From: Comamonadaceae bacterium
Lineage (GTDB): Bacteria > Pseudomonadota > Gammaproteobacteria > Burkholderiales > Burkholderiaceae_C
Reading direction: 5' to 3'
DNA length: 37,872 bases
Assembly: GCA_947454355.1 (NCBI GenBank)
Contig: CANGKR010000006.1
Span: 1-37,872, forward strand
In this document: positions 19,295 to 27,531 of the stretch, piece after piece
How positions within the stretch are numbered: position 1 is the stretch's first letter
Layout: each line of letters starts with the position of its first letter
Notes under the pieces: model-generated
Seen by the model: the letters and a program-made list of their open reading frames with translations, nothing else
Database searches by the model: none
Told to the model about the DNA's origin: nothing
Program-made: the position numbers and the translations under genes

Positions 19295-19926
19295 GCAGAT
19301 TCCTGTTGAGGGTCGTGGCTGAGCATGCGTTCTACATACCGAGCGACGGTGTCGATTTCGAGATTGACTGGGCTTTGTGTTTTGAGCTCACCCAAGGCGG
19401 TGTTTTGTACGGTGTGCGGAATCAGGTTGATGCTGATTTCACAGCCTTCGGTCAGGTCGGTCACCCGGTTGACCGTCAGGCTCACGCCGTTGATGGTGAT
19501 GGAGCCTTTATAGGCCAGGTACTTGGCCAGTGCTTTGGGGGCCAGGATGCGCAGTTCCCAGCTTTCGCCCACTTGCGCAAAAAGACTGACGTGGCCCACG
19601 CCGTCGACATGGCCAGACACAATGTGGCCGCCCAATCGGTCGCCCGCACGCAAGGCTTTTTCGAGGTTGATGGGGCCAGGTTGGGCCAGGCCCGCGGTTT
19701 TGTCCAGCGACTCGGCGGATATGTCGATCGTGAACTGGCGCTCGGCAGGGGTGAAGGTGGTCACGGTCATGCAGGCGCCGTTCAGAGCAATGCTGTCGCC
19801 CAGGCCCACATCATCGAGGTAGCCGGGCGGCGCCTCGATGGTGAGGCGCTTGCCGTGGTCTAAAGAGCTGCCCAGGTCGTGAATGGCGACGATGCGCCCC
19901 ACGCCGGTGATGATTCCGGTAAACAT
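19291..19926 (-). CDS. ribE: Riboflavin synthase
   Basis: [19 protein letters not shown]...[13 protein letters not shown]...GRAxx-type duplicated lumazine-binding folds, [15 protein letters not shown]. Confidence 0.97.
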   Translation of the reverse strand: MFTGIITGVGRIVAIHDLGSSLDHGKRLTIEAPPGYLDDVGLGDSIALNGACMTVTTFTPAERQFTIDISAESLDKTAGLAQPGPINLEKALRAGDRLGGHIVSGHVDGVGHVSLFAQVGESWELRILAPKALAKYLAYKGSITINGVSLTVNRVTDLTEGCEISINLIPHTVQNTALGELKTQSPVNLEIDTVARYVERMLSHDPQQESA

Positions 19927-19984
19927 GGCTGTATTTTCGCAGGGAAAGGGGGTCTTGCAGCGTCAGGCGCTCCAAAACCCTGAA

Positions 19985-21103
19985 TTAAAAGATGTCGCGC
20001 CCAGTGACGCGGGCCAAAAGTCGCAAATCGGGGCCGATAATGGCATGGTTTGTGAAAGTCAGCGGCAAAGATGCCGTCAAGTCGGTGAGCGGCCCGAATT
20101 GCGCCATGCCCCGGCCTTGACCGATCAATTTGGGAGCCAAGTACAGCAAGAACTCGTCAATCAGCCCTTCGCGAACCAAGGAACCATTGAGTTTGTGGCC
20201 GGCTTCGACATGCACTTCATTGACCTCGCGCTCAGCCAAGTCGCGCAGCATGGCTGCCAGGTCTACCTTGCCGCCAGGCCCGGGCATCAGGCGTACTTGC
20301 GCGCCCATGGCTTGCAAAGCGGCTTGTTTGTCTGTGTTTTCATGGGCCGCATAAATCCAGACCTGCCGGTGAGCCGCCTGGAATAAGCGTGAGTTCAATG
20401 GTGTTTCCATCCGACTGTCCACGATCACCAGATGTGGTTGACGCGGGGCTTGAACGAGTCGGGTGTCAAGCAAGGGATTGTCTTCGAGCACAGTGCCGAT
20501 GCCGGTCAGCACCGCGCAGGCGCGGGCGCGCCACGCGTGGCCATCCGCGCGGGCCTGTGGGCCGGTAATCCATTGGCTTTGACCGTTTTCAAGGGCAGTT
20601 TGGCCGTCTACTGAGGCAGCGATTTTCATGCGCACCCAAGGCGTGTGGCGTTGCATGCGGCTGAAGAAACCCAGATTCAATTCCCGTGAGGCCTGCGCGG
20701 CAATGGGGTCGTGAGTTACCTCGATGCCCGCAGCTTGCATCCGCGCCAGGCCTTGGCCTGCCACCAAGGGGTTGGGGTCTTGAGCGGCCACCACCAGTTT
20801 CGAGATGCCGGCTTGAATCAAAGCATCGCAACACGGCCCGGTGCGGCCGTGGTGCGCACAGGGCTCTAACGTCACATAAGCTGTTGAGCCCTTCAGGGAA
20901 TGACCCAGGGAACGTGCCTGTTGCATGGCCACAATCTCGGCGTGCGCTCCACCGGCTTGTTGGGTATGCCCTTCACCCAGCACCTGCCCTTGGGGCGAAA
21001 TGATCACGCAGCCGACACGGGGATTGGGCGAGGTCAACCACAAGGCTTGGGTGGCCAAGTCCAAGGCCCGCTGCATCGGCGTGTCGTTATTTGAGGGGAT
21101 CAT
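19985..21103 (-). CDS. ribD: Bifunctional diaminohydroxyphosphoribosylaminopyrimidine deaminase / 5-amino-6-(5-phosphoribosylamino)uracil reductase
   Basis: SPNPRVGCVIISPQGQVLGEGHTQQAGGAHAEIVAMQQA...AYVTLEPCAHHGRTGPCCDALIQAG; C-terminal reductase domain. Start MIPSNND at 21103 chosen (21130 also possible). Confidence 0.96.
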   Translation of the reverse strand: MIPSNNDTPMQRALDLATQALWLTSPNPRVGCVIISPQGQVLGEGHTQQAGGAHAEIVAMQQARSLGHSLKGSTAYVTLEPCAHHGRTGPCCDALIQAGISKLVVAAQDPNPLVAGQGLARMQAAGIEVTHDPIAAQASRELNLGFFSRMQRHTPWVRMKIAASVDGQTALENGQSQWITGPQARADGHAWRARACAVLTGIGTVLEDNPLLDTRLVQAPRQPHLVIVDSRMETPLNSRLFQAAHRQVWIYAAHENTDKQAALQAMGAQVRLMPGPGGKVDLAAMLRDLAEREVNEVHVEAGHKLNGSLVREGLIDEFLLYLAPKLIGQGRGMAQFGPLTDLTASLPLTFTNHAIIGPDLRLLARVTGRDIF

Positions 21104-21120
21104 GCACAAGCGACTTTCAT

Positions 21121-21151
21121 GGGATGGCATTTTGCCTTGTTATGCCATCCC
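21121..21151. promoter_or_regulatory. Perfect inverted repeat in the pilV-ribD intergenic region (terminator- or attenuator-like, without a clear U-tract)
   Basis: GGGATGGCAT-tttgccttgtt-ATGCCATCCC, 10-bp stem, between the pilV-like stop (21157) and the ribD start (21103). Confidence 0.7.
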
Positions 21152-21156
21152 TCGAG

Positions 21157-21591
21157 TCACAGGCCCGAAGTCCGCACAAAATCAGGCGTCGAAGCCATGC
21201 GGGTATTGAGGGTGAGTTCACCCGCGCCCCGGGCCATGGAGTTGCTGTTGGTGCTGCCAGTGGGCTGCCAAGTGACGGTGACTTGCCACGCGGTCAAGCT
21301 GGCCAGTGCGGTGGTGCTGGACAGGCTGCGCACCTTGAAGACCGTGCCGAGTCGGGTGTGAGTGGTTTCTGAATCGCTCAAGGCTTCAGGGCAAAGGCTG
21401 GGGCCGCTGCGCAAACATTCGATGGAGTTTTGTGCCAAAACCAGGGCGGTGGCCTGTTGGCGGCTGGCCCCCGCGGCTTGCCAGGTCAGCAGTGCCAATA
21501 TGGTCACACCTGAAATGCCCAAACCCAAGAGGGCTGCAGCAACCAAGGCTTCCACCACGGTGAAGCCACTTTGGTTTGCGCGGTCAGCCAC
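21157..21591 (-). CDS. Type IV pilus minor pilin, PilV-like
   Basis: Prepilin signal ANQSG^FTVVEALVAAALLGLGISGVTILALL; GTG start at 21591 overlaps the upstream pilX-like stop by 8 nt. Confidence 0.75.
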   Translation of the reverse strand: MADRANQSGFTVVEALVAAALLGLGISGVTILALLTWQAAGASRQQATALVLAQNSIECLRSGPSLCPEALSDSETTHTRLGTVFKVRSLSSTTALASLTAWQVTVTWQPTGSTNSNSMARGAGELTLNTRMASTPDFVRTSGL

Positions 21592-22777
21592 CGTTTTTCC
21601 AGCTGCCGCGCACACGCTGCACGCGCGTCGCATCGATCTGCACTGGCCAAGGCCAATCAAAGGCTTGGCGGTGGTTACTCAGCCAGTTGAACTGGCTACC
21701 CGATTGCAAGTCCGGCAGGCCTGAGGCCGCCGCCAGTTGCCCTTGGACCTGGCCTGCCCACTGCGATGCGCGACTGTCTTGGCATTGGGTGTCCAGATAC
21801 ACCGTGCCCACCACCTGTGCGCTGATTTTGGGGCATTGACTTGCACAGGCAGTGGCCGAAAACACCAGCAGCACCGGCGCGGATGCAGTACCCACGTTTT
21901 GCGTCCAATCGGCAGGGCTGTCGACCCAGTACACCGAGCGGGCCGGTTGGGTGCTGGCACTCAAGCCTTTGAGAGCTTGGGCGGCTGAGATGGCTTTTAT
22001 CTGCGTTGGCGTTGTCGATCCGAATAACAAACTCCACACGGACGAGTCGCAAGCCGTCGGGTTGGGTGCTGCTGTGGCTTGGCTGGGCGTCACAACAGCG
22101 CCGCCTTGCAGGCTGGAGGCGTCCACCCGCATGCAAGCTTTCTGCTCTGCCAAAGAGATGAGGCCGTTGCCATCCAAGTCAGGTACGTAAAGGCTTTGCA
22201 GTGCGGTGCCGCTGCAAGTGGCGATGGAATTGGCGTTGGAGTGAGCAGCGCACAGTCGGGTGCTGCCTGGGATCGCCTCGCTGACACAGCCTTGTGTCAG
22301 CAGAGGTGTGATTTTGCTGGCCGAACCGATGGGTCCAGTCAGAGGCAGGTACAGACTTTGCTGTGCATGCGCCGAACTGTGCTGTCCGGCGTGCTGCGCC
22401 TGGGCATGCACCAGTGCCACATGTGGCGCTTGGATCAGGTCGCGCATCACCCTTACTTGCACCGTGTGGCCTTGCGTGTCCCAAGGATCGAGCGTCAAAT
22501 CTCGGCATTGCCACTGGAGGCCTGTATACCCGGGGAGGCATTGCGCTGCATCATGTCCTGCCCAAAACGTTTGGACATTGGTTTGTTCGATCTGGGCCAA
22601 GGCTGTCTCCAAGGCCGCTTGGGCAGTAAGTTGAGCTTGCGCAGCCCACAAGCTGTTGTTGTTGCCCCAACGCTCTGACAGGACCGAGCGAGCGGTGAAT
22701 AAGCCCGTCATGCTGGCCAATACCACCAACACCGTAACCATCAGCAAGGTGATTGCGCCTCTATGTTTCATGAGCAA
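21584..22777 (-). CDS. PilX-like type IV pilus assembly/minor pilin protein
   Basis: MLMKHRGAITLLMVTVLVVLASMTGLFTARSVLSERWGNNNSLWAAQAQLTAQAALETA resembles PilX N-terminal domains; cluster context. Confidence 0.75.
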   Translation of the reverse strand: MLMKHRGAITLLMVTVLVVLASMTGLFTARSVLSERWGNNNSLWAAQAQLTAQAALETALAQIEQTNVQTFWAGHDAAQCLPGYTGLQWQCRDLTLDPWDTQGHTVQVRVMRDLIQAPHVALVHAQAQHAGQHSSAHAQQSLYLPLTGPIGSASKITPLLTQGCVSEAIPGSTRLCAAHSNANSIATCSGTALQSLYVPDLDGNGLISLAEQKACMRVDASSLQGGAVVTPSQATAAPNPTACDSSVWSLLFGSTTPTQIKAISAAQALKGLSASTQPARSVYWVDSPADWTQNVGTASAPVLLVFSATACASQCPKISAQVVGTVYLDTQCQDSRASQWAGQVQGQLAAASGLPDLQSGSQFNWLSNHRQAFDWPWPVQIDATRVQRVRGSWKNGG

Positions 22778-23379
22778 TCTGCTGGCAAGCTGGTGGCCGG
22801 AATGGGATTGAGCAGGGCGATGCTTTGGGTGTGCGTGAAGAGAGTAGACGCATCGTTGGGCAATGAGGCAGTGATGAGGACGTCAATCTGCCGCCTCAGG
22901 CTACCTTGGTGCAGATGGCAATGCGAAGTGAACTGCAAGGTCGTAACTTTGATGCTGCCTGCATCGGTGATGGCTGTCCAGACCGCCGGGCTGCAGGCGG
23001 TTTTGGCTCGCAGCTCGTTGGACTTGAGCTGAAAGCCTGAGCATTCGTTGTTGTCTTTGAGGCCATCGTCGTCCCGGTCCCAACTGAATTCGATTTGGGT
23101 CTTAGATACAGTGAAGTCTTCAGCGCCACCACAGAACTGGTCAGCGCATTGGGCTGAAGTGCGACTGCGCCAAGCCGCGTTGGCGTAGTGCGCTTTACGG
23201 ATTTCTTGCGCCATCAGCGCCGTCGCCGAGCGCAAGTCTTGCTGTAAATGGCTGTCCTTCAACACGGCTCGCTGACCCTGCAAGGTGTTGATCCACACAT
23301 TCACTGCGCCTGCCAACACCAAGAGACCGATGGCCAAGCCCACCAGCACACTGACCATGCTTTCGCCGCGTTGATTCAT
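22768..23379 (-). CDS. PilW-like type IV pilus minor pilin
   Basis: MNQRGESMVSVLVGLAIGLLVLAGAVNVWINTLQ; PilW-like VGLAIGL core; start proposed at 23379, 7 nt after the pilE-like stop. Confidence 0.75.
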   Translation of the reverse strand: MNQRGESMVSVLVGLAIGLLVLAGAVNVWINTLQGQRAVLKDSHLQQDLRSATALMAQEIRKAHYANAAWRSRTSAQCADQFCGGAEDFTVSKTQIEFSWDRDDDGLKDNNECSGFQLKSNELRAKTACSPAVWTAITDAGSIKVTTLQFTSHCHLHQGSLRRQIDVLITASLPNDASTLFTHTQSIALLNPIPATSLPADCS

Positions 23380-23386
23380 GACCAGC

Positions 23387-23818
23387 TCACTGCTTCCAGC
23401 ATCTGCCGGTATCACTGCCAGCGTTTGCGCTGCTCAAAATGGTGGTGCTGTTGAGTAGGCGCAATTGCATGGGCTGGCAATCCAGGTCGCGTGCTTGATC
23501 ACCTAACGCTTGAGCTTGCGCGGTGAAGCCATCGGTGGTGGCTTCGGTGATGTTCAGTTGGTAATGGTTTTGGGGTGAACTGGACTGCAGTCCCAGATCA
23601 GTTAACTGTGAGGTGTAGTTGTCGTGATAGGCCCGCCAACGGGTTTGCTCCATTTGGATGCGCTGCAAGCCCGCTTGCGCATCCATACGCCGTGCCTTAC
23701 GGATGTGCGCTTGGTACGAAGGCAGCGCCATCGAAGCCAAGATGCCGGTGATGGCCAATACCAACATCAGCTCGATCAAAGTGAATCCTCCACCTTGGCG
23801 GTGGCTGATGGTGTCCAT
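23387..23818 (-). CDS. PilE-like type IV pilin
   Basis: MDTISHRQGGGFTLIELMLVLAITGILASMALPSYQAHIRKARRMDAQAGLQRIQMEQTRWR; canonical prepilin G^FTLIE. Confidence 0.88.
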   Translation of the reverse strand: MDTISHRQGGGFTLIELMLVLAITGILASMALPSYQAHIRKARRMDAQAGLQRIQMEQTRWRAYHDNYTSQLTDLGLQSSSPQNHYQLNITEATTDGFTAQAQALGDQARDLDCQPMQLRLLNSTTILSSANAGSDTGRCWKQ

Positions 23819-23919
23819 GAGTGTCTCCCTGCATTTTTTTGAAATTTTGCTTTGGGAATGCGTACTTGGCAAGACCCATCGTTCGCGGCCTAATGCTGAA
23901 AAAAACCAGGGAGGAACAG

Positions 23920-24465
23920 ATGGCTCAAGCTGAGTCTGGCATGACGTTGTTGGAATTGCTGATCGCTTTACTGATGTTGGCGCTCTTGATGGGTATGGGC
24001 ATGGGATCTTTCAAGCCTGTATTGCAAAAAATCCGATTGCAATCACAAGCTGAAGATTTGTGGGCTGGATTGTTTCTGGCCCGCAGCGAAGCGATCAAGC
24101 GTGGGGTGCGGGTGACCGCTTGTGTGTCCAGCGACGGCATGCATTGCCTCGGTAAAGCTGATTGGGATAAGGGCTGGTTGATCTTTGAAGATGTCGATGG
24201 CAATGCCATTCGCGCTGATTCGGAGCCTTTGATTCAAGTGCATGCCGCCATGCCCCCTACGATCAAAGCAAGTGGCAACAGCCCTGTGTCGCGTTATGTG
24301 TCTTATGCGCCCACTGGCCGCAGTTTGTATGTTTCGGGGGCTTTTCAGGCGGGGACCATCACTCTTTGCACGGCCAGTGAACAGTCATCCCAAGTATGGG
24401 ACTTGGTCATCAATGCAGTGGGCAAGCCCCGGTTAGAAAAAATCACCGGGGGCGCTTGCCCTTGA
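23920..24465 (+). CDS. GspH/FimT family pseudopilin
   Basis: MAQAESG^MTLLELLIALLMLALLMGMGMGSFK...WDKGWLIFEDVDGNA; strong SD GGGAGGAACAG before ATG 23920; divergent from the pilE-like gene. Confidence 0.88.
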   Translation: MAQAESGMTLLELLIALLMLALLMGMGMGSFKPVLQKIRLQSQAEDLWAGLFLARSEAIKRGVRVTACVSSDGMHCLGKADWDKGWLIFEDVDGNAIRADSEPLIQVHAAMPPTIKASGNSPVSRYVSYAPTGRSLYVSGAFQAGTITLCTASEQSSQVWDLVINAVGKPRLEKITGGACP

Positions 24466-24468
24466 ACT

Positions 24469-24918
24469 TTATTTGTTCACTTCATCCACCAGCAATTTGA
24501 AGTCGTCAATGTCTTCAAAGCTGCGGTAAACACTGGCAAAGCGCACATAGGCCACTTTGTCGAGTTTTTTCAATTCGCGCATGACCAACTCACCCAAGCG
24601 GTTAGAAGCGATTTCGCGTTGGGCAAAGCCCAGGAGTTTTTCTTCAATGCGCTCAATCGCCGAGTCGACTTGCTCTGTACTCACGGGCCGTTTACGCAGA
24701 GCCAGATTCATGCTGGCGCGAAGTTTGATGCGCTCATATTCGATGCGCCGACCGTCTTTCTTGACGATGGTTGGGAAGTTCACTTCAGGCCGCTCGTAAG
24801 TGGTGAAGCGTTTTTCGCAACTGCCGCACTGACGGCGGCGACGGATCAAGTCCCCGTCTTCGGCCAAACGGGTTTCCACCACCTGGGTGTCGTTATGGCC
24901 GCAGAAGGGACATTTCAC
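24469..24918 (-). CDS. nrdR: Transcriptional repressor NrdR
   Basis: [46 protein letters not shown]; Zn-ribbon plus ATP-cone. Confidence 0.98.
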   Translation of the reverse strand: MKCPFCGHNDTQVVETRLAEDGDLIRRRRQCGSCEKRFTTYERPEVNFPTIVKKDGRRIEYERIKLRASMNLALRKRPVSTEQVDSAIERIEEKLLGFAQREIASNRLGELVMRELKKLDKVAYVRFASVYRSFEDIDDFKLLVDEVNK

Positions 24919-24931
24919 TCGGGAGCCCTGT

Positions 24932-26176
24932 TCACTTGTACACAGGGAAACGAGCGGTCAAGGCATTCACCTTGGCACGCACAGCGGCGATGTTGGCTTC
25001 ATCCTTGGGGTTGTCCAACACATCGGCGATCAGGTGGGCGGTCATGCGGGCTTCCTCGTCCTTGAAGCCACGGGTGGTCATGGCGGGGGTGCCGATACGC
25101 ACGCCGCTGGTCACGAAAGGTTTTTCAGGGTCGTTCGGGATCGCGTTCTTGTTGATCGTCATGTGGGCAGCGCCCAATGCGGCTTCGGCTTCCTTGCCGG
25201 TGATGCCTTTGGCGCGAAGGTCCACCAGCATGACGTGGCTCTGGGTGCCGCCGCTCACGATGCGCAGGCCGCGCTGGGTCAGGGTCTCGGCCACGATTTG
25301 GGCGTTCTTGATCACCTGAGCTTGGTAGGCTTTGAACTCAGGTGCGAGCGCTTCTTTGAAGGCCACGGCCTTGGCGGCGATCACATGCATCAGCGGGCCG
25401 CCTTGCAGGCCGGGGAAGATGGCGCTGTTGATGGCTTTTTCGTGCTCGGCCTTCATCAAGATGATGCCGCCGCGTGGGCCGCGCAGGCTCTTGTGGGTGG
25501 TCGAGGTCACCACGTCAGCGTGGGGCACAGGGTTGGGGTAGACGCCAGCGGCAATCAAACCCGCATAGTGGGCCATGTCGACCAAGAAGATTGCGCCGAC
25601 TTCTTTGGCCACTTTGGCAAAGCGCGCCCAGTCGATGTGCAGGGAATAGGCCGAGGCGCCAGCGACGATCAACTTGGGCTTGTGCTCGCGGGCCTTGGCT
25701 TCCATCGCGTCGTAGTCGATGGCTTCGTTCTTGTCGAGGCCGTAGGACACCACGTTGAACCATTTGCCCGACATGTTCAGCGGCATGCCGTGGGTCAGGT
25801 GACCGCCTTCGGCCAGGCTCATGCCCATGATGGTGTCGCCGGGTTTCAAGAAAGCCAAAAACACAGCTTCGTTGGCCGATGCGCCGCAGTGCGGCTGCAC
25901 GTTGGCGGCGTCGGCGCCAAAGATCTGCTTGATGCGGTCAATGGCCAGTTGCTCGGCCACGTCCACAAATTCGCAACCGCCGTAGTAGCGCTTGCCGGGG
26001 TAGCCTTCTGCATATTTGTTGGTCAGCTGCGAGCCTTGAGCGGCCATGACGGCAGGCGAAGCGTAGTTTTCGCTAGCGATCAGCTCAATGTGGTGTTCCT
26101 GGCGCTCGTTTTCAGCCTGGATGGCAGCAAAAATCTCGGGGTCGGTTTGTTCGATCAGAATATTTCGGTGGTACAT
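24932..26176 (-). CDS. glyA: Serine hydroxymethyltransferase
   Basis: [52 protein letters not shown]...[16 protein letters not shown]. Confidence 0.98.
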   Translation of the reverse strand: MYHRNILIEQTDPEIFAAIQAENERQEHHIELIASENYASPAVMAAQGSQLTNKYAEGYPGKRYYGGCEFVDVAEQLAIDRIKQIFGADAANVQPHCGASANEAVFLAFLKPGDTIMGMSLAEGGHLTHGMPLNMSGKWFNVVSYGLDKNEAIDYDAMEAKAREHKPKLIVAGASAYSLHIDWARFAKVAKEVGAIFLVDMAHYAGLIAAGVYPNPVPHADVVTSTTHKSLRGPRGGIILMKAEHEKAINSAIFPGLQGGPLMHVIAAKAVAFKEALAPEFKAYQAQVIKNAQIVAETLTQRGLRIVSGGTQSHVMLVDLRAKGITGKEAEAALGAAHMTINKNAIPNDPEKPFVTSGVRIGTPAMTTRGFKDEEARMTAHLIADVLDNPKDEANIAAVRAKVNALTARFPVYK

Positions 26177-26247
26177 GGCAGTCCTTCAAATGATGGAACC
26201 TTGGCAATCAGGATTGACAAGGGCTGCCCAGGCGAACGGCTCGAGAC

Positions 26248-26288
26248 CGGCACTGTGTGCCGAAAGGGTGCACAGGGCGGCTGTGCGC
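26248..26288 (-). promoter_or_regulatory. Two tandem hairpins in the glyA 5' intergenic region (candidate structured leader)
   Basis: CGGCAC-TGT-GTGCCG (26248-26262) and GTGCACAG-GGCGG-CTGTGCGC (26268-26288, one G-U pair), separated by 5 nt; about 72 nt or more upstream of the glyA ATG. Confidence 0.5.
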
Positions 26289-26425
26289 TCCCCAGTGGTA
26301 ATGTGACGAGCAAAGGTCGTCAAGGTCCACGTCAAGCTGGTCGGAGCTGTATAGCCCTTGCCCAGCCCTATCGCCAGTCGCGCACCCATCAAGTGTAGCC
26401 CAGACCGCGCCCTGATGAAGCCGTT

Positions 26426-27220
26426 TCAGAGCGAAATGGCGTCGGATTTGGCGGGCGCCGTACCGCGCATTTGCCGCAGGGTTGCATCTTGCCTGCGGGC
26501 TTGACGCAACGATTGGGTGATGCGGGACAAGCGCTGTTCCTCTTGCAAAACGCGTTCAAGGTAATTGCTTTCACGGCTTTTGGTGGCTTCGGCATAAGCT
26601 GCCAAGCCAGCGTCGATCGAGCCGTTTTGCATTACGAGCTCGTGCAAGACGCGAACACCCACACGCAGATTGCTCAAGGGGTCGAAGGTGGCCATGGGCC
26701 CACCCAAAGATTCGAGCTTGTCTGATTGTTCATGCGGCAAGATTTGCATCAGGCCCTGACCGCCCACCGCGCTTTGGGCATAGGGGTTGAAATTGGACTC
26801 TATGGCCACGATCGCCAAAATCAGGGTCGGAGCGATCTGAGCCCTCTCGCCCAATTGAAAGGCTTCAGCCACCAACACGCTCATCGGTTCGGGTGAGATA
26901 CTGTATTTCCGGCTGAGCCAGTAAGTGACAGAGGCTTGCTCGGCCGGCAAGTCCAGCGGGTCCCCGGCCGTGGTGCGTTCCAAAGCTGCATAGCCTGATG
27001 TGGGTGACCACACGGCGGCCAACTGACGGGACTCCAACCAGCCCAGCACACGGGCGGTGGCTCTTTCTTGCAATTCGGGGCGGGCCGAAAGGATCAATGC
27101 GATCGTGACGACCACCAAGCCCACCAAAGCCAAACCATTGCGGCTGATTTCCACGAAGCCGTCTTTGGCATCGGAAAGAATCACGCGCACCGCGTGCAAG
27201 ATGTTTAGAAGCAATAACAT
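26426..27220 (-). CDS. Lytic transglycosylase (SLT domain) protein
   Basis: IAPTLILAIVAIESNFNPYAQSAVGGQGLMQILPHEQ...NLRVGVRVLHELVMQNGSIDAGLAAYAEA; N-terminal TM segment. Confidence 0.92.
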   Translation of the reverse strand: MLLLLNILHAVRVILSDAKDGFVEISRNGLALVGLVVVTIALILSARPELQERATARVLGWLESRQLAAVWSPTSGYAALERTTAGDPLDLPAEQASVTYWLSRKYSISPEPMSVLVAEAFQLGERAQIAPTLILAIVAIESNFNPYAQSAVGGQGLMQILPHEQSDKLESLGGPMATFDPLSNLRVGVRVLHELVMQNGSIDAGLAAYAEATKSRESNYLERVLQEEQRLSRITQSLRQARRQDATLRQMRGTAPAKSDAISL

Positions 27221-27339
27221 GTTGGATTGGAAGTGTCACGGTGCCACAGTGACGATGCCGGCAAGCAGTGGTCAGACCAATTCTGCGAGGGCTGGAACTT
27301 CCGAGTTGAGGAGATGTTGCAAATTGTAGAGAACTCTTC

Positions 27340-27531
27340 ATGGCTTTAAAAGCATATCAATCAAATTCTTTATGCATTAAAGTTGCAAAAGATCAGGTCC
27401 ATTTAAACCTTGGCACCGATGAATTTCTCCATAAAAAGTCCACTTTCGGCAACATCTGGGCGTCAGAACCGAAAGCCAAGCAAATAAGGGTGAAAATAGA
27501 GCTTGTTTATTTTTTCAGTTCGACACAGTGA
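27340..27531 (+). CDS. Small ORF of unknown function (63 aa), doubtful
   Basis: AT-rich ORF whose TGA overlaps the GTG start of the DUF349 gene (GTGA); no recognised homology and weak SD. Confidence 0.2.
   Translation: MALKAYQSNSLCIKVAKDQVHLNLGTDEFLHKKSTFGNIWASEPKAKQIRVKIELVYFFSSTQ

Noticed and set aside
26186-26392. 68-aa minus-strand ORF upstream of glyA
   Set aside because: No SD, no homology recognised, and it overlaps the predicted hairpins; better explained as a non-coding leader or intergenic region.
24887-26398. 503-aa plus-strand ORF spanning nrdR start, glyA and its leader
   Set aside because: It lies antisense to the unmistakable glyA and nrdR genes; composition (His/Gly/Val-rich) is typical of shadow ORFs in GC-rich codon usage.
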